DNA of 64,000 bases from a bacterium. Its GTDB lineage: Bacteria; Myxococcota_A; UBA9160; UBA4427. Location: positions 434,001 through 498,000 of the forward strand of contig JANSYR010000001.1 of NCBI GenBank assembly GCA_024742285.1, given 5' to 3'. This document shows, piece after piece, positions 42,366-51,233 of this stretch; the first letter of the stretch is position 1; each line of letters opens with the position of its first letter. The notes below the pieces were generated by a model. The model did no database searches. It saw only the letters and a program-made list of their open reading frames with translations, and had not been told where the DNA came from. Position numbers and translations under genes: made by a program.

Positions 42366-43805
42366 GTGTCCGAAGCCAATGCCGCCGAGAGCAACTCCGA
42401 GAACGTCGTCGTCGTCTTGAATTCGCGCCGCGCGGCGAACTGGCTCGCGCGAGCCGGCTGGGAGACCCGCGAGATCGCCAGCCCGAGCGAGTTCAACGGG
42501 CTGCGCGAGGGACGCAGCGCGCGCGTGATCGTCGTCGGGTGTGGCCGCTCTGGCCCCGAACGAACCGCCGAAGTGGTCGAGCAGCTGCACGCGGCGGCTC
42601 CACTGGTCGACGTCGTCGTGTGGCGCGCAGGCGCATCGGCCGATTTCGTGCGCGCGAGCTTCCGCGCAGGCGCGCACGACGTGGTCCTCGGGGACACCGC
42701 GCAAGCCCTCGTCGAGGCGACGGAGCAGGCCTTCCAGCGGCAGCGCCTGTTGCCGCAGGTCGAGAACCTGAGCCGGGCGCGCCATCGCAGCGGCCGCTTC
42801 GAGGGCATGCTGAGCCGAAACGACGTGATGTGGGACATCTTCATGACCATCACCCGAACCGCCGCGACCGAAGCGACGGTGCTCGTGACCGGCGAGACTG
42901 GCACGGGCAAGGATCTGGTCGCCCGCGCCATCCACCGACGCTCGGGCCGCGACGGTCGCTTCGTCGCCGTCAACTGCAGCTCGATCCGGCCCGAGATCGT
43001 CGAGTCGGAGCTCTTCGGTCACGAGCGGGGCGCGTTCACCGGCGCGAACCAGTCGAAGGAAGGCCTCTTCCGGCACGCGGACGGCGGGACGCTGCTGCTG
43101 GACGAGATCGGGGACATGCCGGGAGAGGCACAGCTGAGCCTCCTGCGTGTCCTCCAGGAGGAGCGGATCCGACCCGTGGGCGCGACGAGGGAGGTGCCCG
43201 TCAACGTCCGCGTCGTCGCGGCGACCAACGCGCCGCTCACGGACCAGGTGCGCGATGGGTCCTTTCGCGAGGACCTCTTCTACAGACTCGACGTGATCCG
43301 CATCGAGATCCCACCGCTTCGAGACCGACGCGAAGACGTGCTGTATCTCTTCGGGCATCTCCTGCGGACGCACTGCAAGCGCTACGGCGTCGACCGCCCC
43401 CACCTGAACCAGGGCTTCATCGACCGCCTCACGGAATACGACTGGCCCGGGAACGTGCGACAGCTCGAGAACGTCACCGAGCGGCTCGTTCTCGAGGGCG
43501 ATCGCGAGACGCTCGCCCCCCGCGATCTGAACCGGGTGCTACCGAAGACCGAGGAGTCCGCGACCGCGAGGCCTGCGAGTGACCGGGTTCCCCAACCGGT
43601 CGACTCGAAGCTCGACACGGAGATTCCGCTCGCGACCCACCTGGATACCGCGCGCGAGCGGATCGAGCGCGAGTACCTGGAGGCGGTGCTCACGGAACAG
43701 TCCGGGCAGGTACTGAAGGCCGCGGAGCTCGCCGGGATCAGTCGCCGCACCATGTTCCGGAAGATGAAGGAGCACGGCCTGGACAAGCAGGACTATCGCC
43801 CTTAG
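42366..43805 (+). CDS. Sigma-54-dependent activator (EBP) with degenerate receiver domain
   Basis: 479 residues from the GTG at 42366; ATG at 42330 is an in-frame alternative. Residues about 13-125 look like a receiver fold but lack the acidic pocket and phospho-Asp (VVVVLNSRR, VIVVGCGRS), while FRAGAHDVVLGD resembles the receiver end. The AAA+ domain has Walker A GETGTGKD (176-183), the sigma-54-contacting GAFTGA (222-227), Walker B LLLDEIGDM and the Arg finger region FYRLDVIRIEIPPLRDR. The C-terminal Fis-type helix-turn-helix is LKAAELAGISRRTMFRKMKEHGL. Divergent position and the promoter found next to it point to control of the kinase-ligase operon by a non-phosphorylation signal. Confidence 0.95.
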   Translation: MSEANAAESNSENVVVVLNSRRAANWLARAGWETREIASPSEFNGLREGRSARVIVVGCGRSGPERTAEVVEQLHAAAPLVDVVVWRAGASADFVRASFRAGAHDVVLGDTAQALVEATEQAFQRQRLLPQVENLSRARHRSGRFEGMLSRNDVMWDIFMTITRTAATEATVLVTGETGTGKDLVARAIHRRSGRDGRFVAVNCSSIRPEIVESELFGHERGAFTGANQSKEGLFRHADGGTLLLDEIGDMPGEAQLSLLRVLQEERIRPVGATREVPVNVRVVAATNAPLTDQVRDGSFREDLFYRLDVIRIEIPPLRDRREDVLYLFGHLLRTHCKRYGVDRPHLNQGFIDRLTEYDWPGNVRQLENVTERLVLEGDRETLAPRDLNRVLPKTEESATARPASDRVPQPVDSKLDTEIPLATHLDTARERIEREYLEAVLTEQSGQVLKAAELAGISRRTMFRKMKEHGLDKQDYRP

Positions 43806-43835
43806 CGCCCCGGGCGATCTGCCCGGGGCGCTAAG
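43801..43835. terminator. Perfect 15-bp stem hairpin after the activator gene
   Basis: CTTAGCGCCCCGGGC (43801-43815) and GCCCGGGGCGCTAAG (43821-43835) are exact reverse complements around the loop GATCT. The stem includes the activator's stop codon. There is no T-run, but stability is very high; it lies between convergent genes and may stop both transcripts. Confidence 0.75.
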
Positions 43836-43992
43836 GGCGATTCTCAATGCCTGCTCGATCGAGCCGCGTGCACGCCTAGCGGAATTCGAACTCGAAGCTT
43901 CCCTGCGGAACCGAAACCGGCGCGTAGAAGACCGGAGCCGGCGCAGGCTCTTCGGGCGGCGGCCCGAGTACGAGACCGCTGACACGCGGGAC

Positions 43993-44994
43993 TCAGACGC
44001 TCGCCGCGGACCCCACTGGCTCGGGCTTCGAGAGGCCGTAGACGATCTCGCCGTCCGGCTTCACGTCGTAGACCTCGTAGCCGTTCTCGACCCGGGGCGC
44101 GTCGCCGCCGAGGGCGACGGCCACCTTGTTGGTCGCATTGCGCAGCAGGTCGAGGACGAGCTCCACGCGGGCCTCGGGCGAGACGTGCCGGCGGAGCGCC
44201 GCGACCCCCTCCGCGTCGAAGCGGGCCGGGCTGGCGAGCATCCCTTCCGAGAAGGCGAGCGCCGCCTTCGTCGCCGGGTCGAGATCGCTCTGCGCCCAGC
44301 CATCCACGGCATCGAACGTCGCGTCGTCCGCGCCGGCAGCCATCGCCGAGTGGCTCCGCACCGACTGGCAGACGCGGCAAGCGTGATGGCGCGCACCGAG
44401 CAGTCGCACGAGCTCCGTCGTCACGGGGTCGATCGACTGGAGCGCGGGCACGACCCGGATCAGCTCGTCGACCGCAGTCTGGAGCGTGCCCGTCGAAGGC
44501 GCATCGGTCGGCCAATCGCTCGCGCCGAAGCAGGCATCGAGCGCGGCCCGCGCACGGGGGAGGAGGTCGGCCGCGAAGAGTGCCTGGGCGAAGGGCACGG
44601 CGTTCTCGCCGAGTGCGGCGAAGAAGGCCTCGCGGTGCTCCGGCTGTACGGAGGCGACGTCGAAGGCGATCTGCTCCGCCATCGCGAGCGCCGCGCGTGC
44701 GCGCTCGTCGACGCCGTCGTCGCTGCGCCAGGCGGCGGCGGTTTCGAGCGTCCACGGGCTCTCGCCAAGAGACGCGGGCCGGGGCAAGGCGGCGAGCCGG
44801 TGCTGACCGGCGATCGCGAGGCGCGCGCGGTCGAAGAGCAGATCGAGCGCTCGGGCACGCAGATCGCTCCAGGGTGCGGATGCGAGCGCGTCGAGGACGG
44901 GCGCCTGCTCGGGGGCGTGACACGCGAGTGCGTCGCGTCCGGAGCGGCCGCTCTTCGCCTCGCTCGATTCCGGGTCGGGCGTCGATCGGTTCAT
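43993..44994 (-). CDS. AhpD/carboxymuconolactone decarboxylase-like protein
   Basis: 333 residues from the ATG at 44994, preceded by a strong GGAGGAG. The region RLLGARHHACRVCQSVRSHSAMAAG contains the C-x2-C redox pair and downstream His of AhpD-like proteins. The rest is two similar helical halves (ARALDLLFDRARLAIAGQHRLAAL, ALAFSEGMLASPARFDAEGVAALRRHVSPEARVELVLDLLRNATNKVAVAL). Such proteins act as peroxidases or decarboxylases. It is monocistronic, with a 206-base gap upstream. The frame stays open beyond its TGA for 38 codons. Confidence 0.82.
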   Translation of the reverse strand: MNRSTPDPESSEAKSGRSGRDALACHAPEQAPVLDALASAPWSDLRARALDLLFDRARLAIAGQHRLAALPRPASLGESPWTLETAAAWRSDDGVDERARAALAMAEQIAFDVASVQPEHREAFFAALGENAVPFAQALFAADLLPRARAALDACFGASDWPTDAPSTGTLQTAVDELIRVVPALQSIDPVTTELVRLLGARHHACRVCQSVRSHSAMAAGADDATFDAVDGWAQSDLDPATKAALAFSEGMLASPARFDAEGVAALRRHVSPEARVELVLDLLRNATNKVAVALGGDAPRVENGYEVYDVKPDGEIVYGLSKPEPVGSAASV

Positions 44995-45200
44995 GCGCAC
45001 TCCTCCGTGTGGGACCGAGGAACCTAGAGGACCGGAGGCTTCGACGCACCAACGCGTCACCGGCGCGCGCCGCACGGCGAGCGGGCAGAGGCGAGTCGAC
45101 CGGAGGCGCGGTGGGCAGACCCGGGCCATGTCGGTCCCGGACCAGGGATCTCCGCGGCCATGGGGGGCGGTCGACTGGATGGAGCGGTGCCGACCGCACC

Positions 45201-45671
45201 TCAGGGCTCCGGCACGATCTCCTGCAGGCAGAGGCGCAGACCGCAGTACTCGTCGAAGCCGGCCTGCCGGATCGAGAACCGCTCGCCGTCCGAGAGCTGT
45301 CGGGCGTCGACCTCGTCTGCCGAGATCGTCTCGCGGAAGAGCAGGCGCCGGCCCTCCGCTTCGAGCGCGGCGACCCGCGCGTCGAGGTCGTTCACGTCGT
45401 AGACCACGCTGTAGACGCCGTCTCCATGCTCGGCGAGGAAGGCCCGTGCCGCGTCGACCATCAGGCCGCTCGCGTAGGCGGGCGTCATGATCTCGATGCC
45501 GGCGCGCCAGGAGATCAGCACTCGGAGCCCGAGGTCGGGGAGGTCGATCTCGTGAAGGGAAACGTCGAGGGATTCTTCCCAGAAGCGTCTGACCGACTCG
45601 AAGCGCTCCGGCGCGACGCACCACACGACGTGGTGGACGCCGCCCGCCGCTACAGGTTCCTTGCGTTCCAT
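45201..45671 (-). CDS. VOC-superfamily (glyoxalase-like) protein
   Basis: 156 residues from the ATG at 45671 (GGGAGAGCGAGCG upstream). It has two beta-alpha-beta-beta-beta modules: VHHVVWCVAPERFESVRRFWEESLDV and YSVVYDVNDLDARVAALEAEGRRLLFRE, then FDEYCGLRLCLQEI. His in VHHVVW and Glu in LCLQEI are probable metal ligands. The family includes ring-cleavage dioxygenases and glyoxalases. It begins 29 bases after a cytochrome P450 on the same strand and is likely in the same operon. Confidence 0.85.
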   Translation of the reverse strand: MERKEPVAAGGVHHVVWCVAPERFESVRRFWEESLDVSLHEIDLPDLGLRVLISWRAGIEIMTPAYASGLMVDAARAFLAEHGDGVYSVVYDVNDLDARVAALEAEGRRLLFRETISADEVDARQLSDGERFSIRQAGFDEYCGLRLCLQEIVPEP

Positions 45672-45700
45672 CGCTCGCTCTCCCGATGCGGGGGCGCCGT

Positions 45701-46858
45701 CTAGAGCGCCAGGTGGATCTCCCCGTGCGCGCGAGCCCAGCGTGAATGGATCCAGCCGGGCTCCTCGAGCAGTCGGTAGTCGGGATGTCGTGCGAGCAGC
45801 TCTTCGAAGGCGACCCGCGCCTCGAGCCGCGCGAGCGAGGCGCCTAGGCAGAAGTGGAGTCCGTGTCCGAACGAGAGGTGGCGCGTGATCTTGCGCGTCA
45901 CGTCGAAGCGCTCGGGCTCCTCGAACTCGCGCTCGTCGAGGTTCGCCGCGGCCCAGACCAGCAATACGCGCTCGCCTTCCGGCACGCGGCGACCGTGGAG
46001 CTCGAGGGGCCGACGCGTACGTCGCGGCAGCGCCTGAGCCGGGGTCTCGTAGCGGAGCATTTCCTCGACGGCCGCAGGGATTCGATCCGGTGACTCGGCG
46101 AGGAGCTTCTGCTGATCGGGGTGTCGCGCGAGGAGCACGGCGCCGTTCCCGATCAACGACGTCGTCGTGTCGTTGCCGGCGACGATCAGCTGGTAGCAGA
46201 AGCCCAGGATCTCCTCGTCGGAGAGCGTCTCGCCGTCGAGCTCCGCGGCGAGCAGTCCGCTCATCAGGTCGGCGGCGGGGTGTCGCCGGCGCTCCTCGAG
46301 CAACCGTCCGAACTCCTCGTAGATCCGCTGAGACGGCTCCTCGATCGTCTCCGCGATGCTGAGCGAAGGATTCGTCGTGAGCATCCGGCGCGTATGACCC
46401 AGGAAAGTCTCGCGGCGCTCGGGCGGGACGCCGATCATCTCGGCGATGATGCGCCCCGGCAGCGGCGTCGCGTAGTCCTCGACGAGCTCGCAGCGATCGC
46501 GCCCCGCCAGACCGTCGAGCAGCTCCCGGGCGATCGCGCGCACGCGATCCTCCATCGCGGCGACCCGCCGGAAGGTGAACGCGCGCGAGACGAGCGTGCG
46601 CAGGCGGTCGTGGCGGGGTGGGTCGAGGTAGTTGAGCATCGGGAGCAGGCTCTGCGCCTCCTCGATGCCCTCGGTCGTGAGCGTCTCGACGTCGAGGGTG
46701 GCGTTCCAGACGTCTTCGAAGCGGGAGATCGCCCAGATCCCCCGCTCCGGGTTGTGGTAGACGGGATGCTCGTCGCGAAGCCGTTGGTAGACCGCGTGCG
46801 CGCGGTCCTGGAACTCCGCGACGTAGGGGTCGTAGACGAAGGCCGATTCCTCGCCCAT
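45701..46858 (-). CDS. Cytochrome P450
   Basis: 385 residues, soluble bacterial type. The I-helix oxygen-binding segment is LIVAGNDTTTSLIGN, the ExxR motif is EEMLRYETP, and the heme loop is FGHGLHFCLGASLARLEA with the axial Cys at about residue 337. PPRHDRLRTLVSRAF is the typical C-helix. It needs ferredoxin and reductase partners that are not adjacent. With the VOC gene and the neighbouring F420-type oxidoreductase (divergent), it suggests breakdown of a steroid-like or aromatic compound; the substrate is not identifiable. Confidence 0.95.
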   Translation of the reverse strand: MGEESAFVYDPYVAEFQDRAHAVYQRLRDEHPVYHNPERGIWAISRFEDVWNATLDVETLTTEGIEEAQSLLPMLNYLDPPRHDRLRTLVSRAFTFRRVAAMEDRVRAIARELLDGLAGRDRCELVEDYATPLPGRIIAEMIGVPPERRETFLGHTRRMLTTNPSLSIAETIEEPSQRIYEEFGRLLEERRRHPAADLMSGLLAAELDGETLSDEEILGFCYQLIVAGNDTTTSLIGNGAVLLARHPDQQKLLAESPDRIPAAVEEMLRYETPAQALPRRTRRPLELHGRRVPEGERVLLVWAAANLDEREFEEPERFDVTRKITRHLSFGHGLHFCLGASLARLEARVAFEELLARHPDYRLLEEPGWIHSRWARAHGEIHLAL

Positions 46859-47029
46859 GCGGACACCTCCTCGTGTCGGACGTCCACGGTAGCGGAGAAC
46901 GCGCCCGACCCAGGGCGCGACAGCGAGCCCCTTCCGGCGGCCGAGCTACCGTCGGAGCGATTGGCTGAAACGCGTTCACGAGGCAGTGCCGGCCCGCGAC
47001 GCGACCCTCGCCCCCGCTCGGAGCTTTCC

Positions 47030-48076
47030 ATGCGCTTCTCACTCTCGCTCCCGACGATCCGACACCCCGAGCGCGCCGATCCCTACGACGAGACCTTCGC
47101 GCTCGCACGTCTGGCCGAAGAGGAAGGCTTCGACACCGCCACGATCGGTCACCATCATTTCCTGCCCGGCAATCAGAGCGACCCCCTGACGTTCATGGCC
47201 GCGGTGGCCGCTCGGACGACGACGTTGCGCGTCGGGACCGGGATCTTCCAGCTCCCGGTCCACAACCCCGTGCGCGTCGCGGAGCAGGTCGCGACGATCG
47301 ATCAGATCTCCGGCGGGCGGATCTCGCTCGGCGTCGGCTCCGGCTGGTGGCCTCTCGAGTATCAGGTGCACGGTTCGAACTTCCGCGAGCGCGGCGCGCG
47401 CATGGAAGAGGCCCTGGAGATCCTGAGGCGCGTCTGGACGGAGACCGACGTCGCCTTCGAGGGGCGCTTCTGGAGCTTCCCCGAGCTGACGGTCCACCCC
47501 CGCCCCGTGCAGTCGCCACGCCCTCCTCTCTGGGTCGCAGGCGTGGTCGATGCCGCCGTCGACCGTGCGGCGCGCCTGGGCGACGCATGGCTCTGCGGTC
47601 CGGTCCAATCCCTCGGTCGTGCGAAGACCTGCCTCTCGGTCTACCGCGATTCGTGTCGGCGGATCGGAAGGGAGCCGGAGTGGATCCTCAGGCGCTTCGC
47701 GTGGATCGGAACGGATCGGCGCAAGATCGAGGAGGAGATCCTGCCTCGCTACATCGAGGGGCTGCTCGTCCATTGGCGAGAGTCCGCCGAAGACGACGTC
47801 GAGAAGGCGTTGTTCGAGCGACTCGACCGCGGCGAGAAGATCACGCCGGAAGAGATCGCCGGCGACCGGCTGCTCTGGGGCACGCCCGAAGACGTGATCG
47901 CGCAGATCGAGCGCTATCGATCGCAGACCGGCTGCCATCACGTGCACGCGGCCTTCGGCGCGGGCATGCCGGCCCACGAGGACGAGTACTCGACGCTCGG
48001 CCGTTTCGAGGAGCAGGCGGAGATGATCCGCCTCTTCGGTCGCGAGGTGATTCCGCATTTCCGCGACGGACGCTGA
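47030..48076 (+). CDS. Luciferase-like F420-type oxidoreductase
   Basis: 348 residues from the ATG at 47030. LLM-family features are LARLAEEEGFDTATIGHHHFLPG, TTLRVGTGIFQLPVHNPVRVAEQVATIDQISGGRISLGVGSGWWPLEYQVHG, and PPLWVAGVVDAAVDRAARLGDAWLCGP. The late HVHAAFGAGMP and an insertion (RIGREPEWILRRFAWIGTDRRKIEEE) are characteristic of the longer subgroup. Divergent from the P450 by 171 bases. It is the third such enzyme in the window and is not closely similar to the other two. Confidence 0.92.
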   Translation: MRFSLSLPTIRHPERADPYDETFALARLAEEEGFDTATIGHHHFLPGNQSDPLTFMAAVAARTTTLRVGTGIFQLPVHNPVRVAEQVATIDQISGGRISLGVGSGWWPLEYQVHGSNFRERGARMEEALEILRRVWTETDVAFEGRFWSFPELTVHPRPVQSPRPPLWVAGVVDAAVDRAARLGDAWLCGPVQSLGRAKTCLSVYRDSCRRIGREPEWILRRFAWIGTDRRKIEEEILPRYIEGLLVHWRESAEDDVEKALFERLDRGEKITPEEIAGDRLLWGTPEDVIAQIERYRSQTGCHHVHAAFGAGMPAHEDEYSTLGRFEEQAEMIRLFGREVIPHFRDGR

Positions 48077-48251
48077 GAGGGACCGCGGGATTCGCGTCTG
48101 CTGGGCGGGACGCTGGTCGTCCCGAACGTACCGAGCGGTCATGGCGGAGAGTTGCCGCTGATCCTGTTGGGCGCCTGGTACTTCGCGAGCTTCGTCACGC
48201 GCGGCTTCTAGGACGCGCGAATCCGATCGATGCGGAGACGGCGACGGGCGC

Positions 48252-50102
48252 TCACGTGCGTGCGCGGCGAGCCCCCGCCGTGAGAGCCAGGGCGCCGATC
48301 GCGAGTGCGAGGGTCGTGCCCGGTTCGGGCACGCTCGTGTAGCCGAGACGCGCCTGCGGATTTCGCGGAACGAAGATCCCGGACCTCCACTCGTAGTCGA
48401 TCGCGTAGGGACCGACCATCGCGATCAGCGGATCCGGATCCGGATCGTTCGTTTCGCCGATCGAGAGGTGCCCGCCTTCCGGACCGCGCAGCACGATCTC
48501 GCCGTAGGTGTCCGGGAGCGTCGGGAAGGGGCCTCCGTTCACGGTGAAGCTCGGGACGACGGTCCGGGTGTAGACATCGATCGCGTGTGTCGCGCTTTCG
48601 AGGAACGCGAGGTCCGAGGCCGCGCGCTGACCGACGTTGTGGGGCACGATGCTCGATCCGGCCACGTAGTCGTAGAACAGATCGTAGGTCCCGGGGATCA
48701 CGCTGAGGGTCACCTGCTGGTCGCAGCTGCAGCCGAGGGGGATCACGTCGCCTGGCGTCTCGCCCACGAGGCGGAAGTCGCCGCGTTCGTAGGGCGAGGC
48801 GGGAAAGGGTGCGCCGTCGAGACGGAAGTCGAGGGTGATTTCCACGGTCTCGACGTCGACCTCGAGGGTCGAGGGGCCGAGGATCCGCACGCGGCGGCGG
48901 AGCAGAGCGTCCTCGTTCCAGGGCACGATCGAGCTGCCGGTGACCGCCCGGTAGTGGAGGTCGTAGCCACCCGCGACGACCCAGACCGGATCGAAGTCCG
49001 AGGACGTGTATCCGAGCGTGACTTCGTCGCCGCGTTCACCCAGCAAGACGAGGATTCCGTGCTCGTACGCGGACGCGGGAAAGGTCGCGCCGTCGAGCGT
49101 CGCGTCGACGCTCGTCTCGTACGCGACCAGGTCGATCTCGCTGAACGACAGCATGTTGGGCAGCGGAGGCGGCGCAATCTCGAGGTCGGTCGCCACGACC
49201 GCGCGCTGGTTCCGCGGCACGATCGAGCTCCCGGCACGGTGTTCGTAGACGACGTCGTAGGTCCCGGGGATGACGCGCTGCACGCCGACCGGTACGTGCG
49301 TCGGGCCCCAGGGCACGCGGTCGCCGGTCTCGGGATTCTCGAGGGAGAGGTCGCCCCGCTCGTACGCCGAGGTCGGGAACGCCGCGCCGTTCAACGTGGC
49401 CGAGACCGCGTGCGAGAACGCCGGGATGTCGATCGCGACGGTCGGGGTCAGGGCGAAGTCCACGTCGGTCGCGATCACGGCGTGGGTGTTCAGCGGGAGC
49501 ACCGCCCCCCGGTCGTACTCGTAGACGACGTCGTAGCGCCCCGGCAGGACGCTCACGGCGATCGGCACATCGTGGGTCGTTCCGATCCACGACTCGACGC
49601 CGCTCTCGACGTTCCGCAGTCGGATCGTCGCCCGCTCTTCGTACTCGGTCGGGAGCGCGCTGCCGTTGAGCGAGAGCTCGAGCACGCCGTTCAACGCGGG
49701 CAGGTCGACGTCGACGTCGGACAGGCCGTCGACCTCGATCGGCGGCCCGACCGGCGCCGACGCGTTTCTCGGAAGCACGCCCCCGAAGCTGTAGTTCAGC
49801 TCGTAGCGCGGCTGATAGGTGCCGGGGACGAGGAAGAGCGGCCCCCAGTCGGGATCGGCGCTCGTGCCGACCGGCGTCGTCGTCTGCGGCCCGACGATTC
49901 CGTCGAGCTGCAGCGTCGCGAGCTCGCTCGCCGAATCGGGGGGCGGCGCGCCGTCCAGAGTGAGCGTGCCGCTCACGGCGACCGCCGGAACGTCGACCGT
50001 CAGGAAGGTCGCGATGGGGAGATTCTGCGCCGCACCGGGCCGCGGGAGCGCGATGCAAAGGAGGAGGAACGCGAGGGAGAGTCGGGTTCGAGACGGGAGC
50101 AT
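48252..50102 (-). CDS. PEP-CTERM protein built of about six tandem domains
   Basis: 616 residues. The signal peptide is LSLAFLLLCIALPRPGAAQ. Then come about six beta-rich repeats of 85-100 residues, each with L-N/D-G-A-x-F-P-x-S-x-Y-E-R-G, a turn, V-I-P-G-T-Y-D-V-x-Y and G-S-S-I-V-P-x-N-x-x-A. The C-terminus is the sorting signal VPEPGTTLALAIGALALTAG with a basic end. The repeats look like carboxypeptidase-regulatory or bacterial Ig-like folds (the GxYxLxY theme). It is exported and anchored by the exosortase system, perhaps as a surface stalk or biofilm component. No partner genes are adjacent. Confidence 0.88.
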   Translation of the reverse strand: MLPSRTRLSLAFLLLCIALPRPGAAQNLPIATFLTVDVPAVAVSGTLTLDGAPPPDSASELATLQLDGIVGPQTTTPVGTSADPDWGPLFLVPGTYQPRYELNYSFGGVLPRNASAPVGPPIEVDGLSDVDVDLPALNGVLELSLNGSALPTEYEERATIRLRNVESGVESWIGTTHDVPIAVSVLPGRYDVVYEYDRGAVLPLNTHAVIATDVDFALTPTVAIDIPAFSHAVSATLNGAAFPTSAYERGDLSLENPETGDRVPWGPTHVPVGVQRVIPGTYDVVYEHRAGSSIVPRNQRAVVATDLEIAPPPLPNMLSFSEIDLVAYETSVDATLDGATFPASAYEHGILVLLGERGDEVTLGYTSSDFDPVWVVAGGYDLHYRAVTGSSIVPWNEDALLRRRVRILGPSTLEVDVETVEITLDFRLDGAPFPASPYERGDFRLVGETPGDVIPLGCSCDQQVTLSVIPGTYDLFYDYVAGSSIVPHNVGQRAASDLAFLESATHAIDVYTRTVVPSFTVNGGPFPTLPDTYGEIVLRGPEGGHLSIGETNDPDPDPLIAMVGPYAIDYEWRSGIFVPRNPQARLGYTSVPEPGTTLALAIGALALTAGARRART

Positions 50103-50258
50103 GCGTCGGTCCTCTTGTGCTTGCGGCCGTGGCGGCCGCCGACGAGCAGAGGGTCGGCGAGAGGCGGCGCGGGCTCCGTGAAGCGCTTCACACGGGCGCG
50201 GATCGCGCAGGGACGCTCTCCTGCGCGCTGGAGATCGCTCGAGAGCGCCTCGGTTTTC

Positions 50259-50269
50259 GGGGGGGGGGG
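50259..50269. repeat. Run of eleven G
   Basis: A homopolymeric tract of 11 G lies in the 289-base gap between the PEP-CTERM repeat protein and a GST gene. Such tracts can slip. No gene spans it, so it would affect expression rather than frame. The rest of the gap (50103-50391) shows nothing else. Confidence 0.6.
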
Positions 50270-50391
50270 CGCGTCACGGCCATGGCCGCGAGCGTCGCCT
50301 TCGCAATCGCACCGCGCGGCGGTCCCGAAGGCGAAGAACACGCTCCGTCGTCGGGGCTTGGGCGCCGGAGGCTTCCGTGAGTCCGTGCGAA

Positions 50392-51027
50392 TCAGGCCCC
50401 GGGTCGCGTCGCGCCCGGCCCCGCGATCGACATCGCCTTCTGGTAGGCGGGCCGCTTCGCGATGCGCTCGACGTAGGCCTGCGCGTGCGGGAGCTCCGCG
50501 ACGCGAAGTCCACCGAAGGGCGGGAGTGTCGTCAGATTGAAGGTCACCATGATGTCGGCGCAGGTGAACTCGGACCCCGCGAGGTACTCGGACTCGGAGA
50601 GACGCTGATCGAGGTATCGGAGGTAGCGATCGGCTCGTCGCGCGATGAAGCCGGCTGCCCGGTTTTCGCTGCCGTCGACCGGCTCGCCCAGGGCGAGCGA
50701 CGCGAAGAAGAGCCCCTGAATGTTGTTGTTGAAGTGCAGCCAGTAGAGGTAGTCCTCGTAGGCTGCCTGGTCGGGCCCGATCGTCAGCCGACCGCCCGCG
50801 TGGCGATGGCAGATCGACTCGAGGATCACCGCCGATTCGGTCAGCAGTCGCTCTCCGTCCTTCACGACGGGGGCCGTGCCTGCGGGATGCAGCGCCAGGT
50901 AGTCGGCCGTGGCCAGACCGTCGGGGCCACGATCGAACCACTCGAGCTGATAGGGCAGCTCGAGCTCCTCCATCAGCCAGACGATTCGATCCGATTGCGA
51001 GACCGCGAGGTGGTAGATCGTGATCAT
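50392..51027 (-). CDS. Glutathione S-transferase family protein
   Basis: 211 residues from the ATG at 51027 (GGAGTATCG upstream). The thioredoxin-like domain has YHLAVSQSDRIVWLMEELELPYQLEWFDR (Ser in the catalytic loop), the cis-Pro segment LHPAGTAPVVKDGE, and LTESAVILESICHRH with the glutathione-contacting Glu-Ser. The helical domain has LDQRLSESEYLAGSEFTCADIMV. It is a second, clearly different GST in the window. The frame runs open to 51345 but has no start with a ribosome site there. Confidence 0.93.
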   Translation of the reverse strand: MITIYHLAVSQSDRIVWLMEELELPYQLEWFDRGPDGLATADYLALHPAGTAPVVKDGERLLTESAVILESICHRHAGGRLTIGPDQAAYEDYLYWLHFNNNIQGLFFASLALGEPVDGSENRAAGFIARRADRYLRYLDQRLSESEYLAGSEFTCADIMVTFNLTTLPPFGGLRVAELPHAQAYVERIAKRPAYQKAMSIAGPGATRPGA

Positions 51028-51233
51028 CGATACTCCGGTGTTCCGCGGGACGGCTTCAGACGGTCGGGCAAGAGAGTCCGAGATTCGGGGCCCCGTCGCC
51101 ACCGGTCGTCCGTGGGAAATCGGCATCAGGTGCGCCGTATTCCCGCGAATCCAACGCGACTCGGTCCGGTGGCTTCGTTTTGTTTCATCTGACCCAGCGT
51201 TCGACCGAAGCGATCCGCGGAAGGGGGAAGCGC

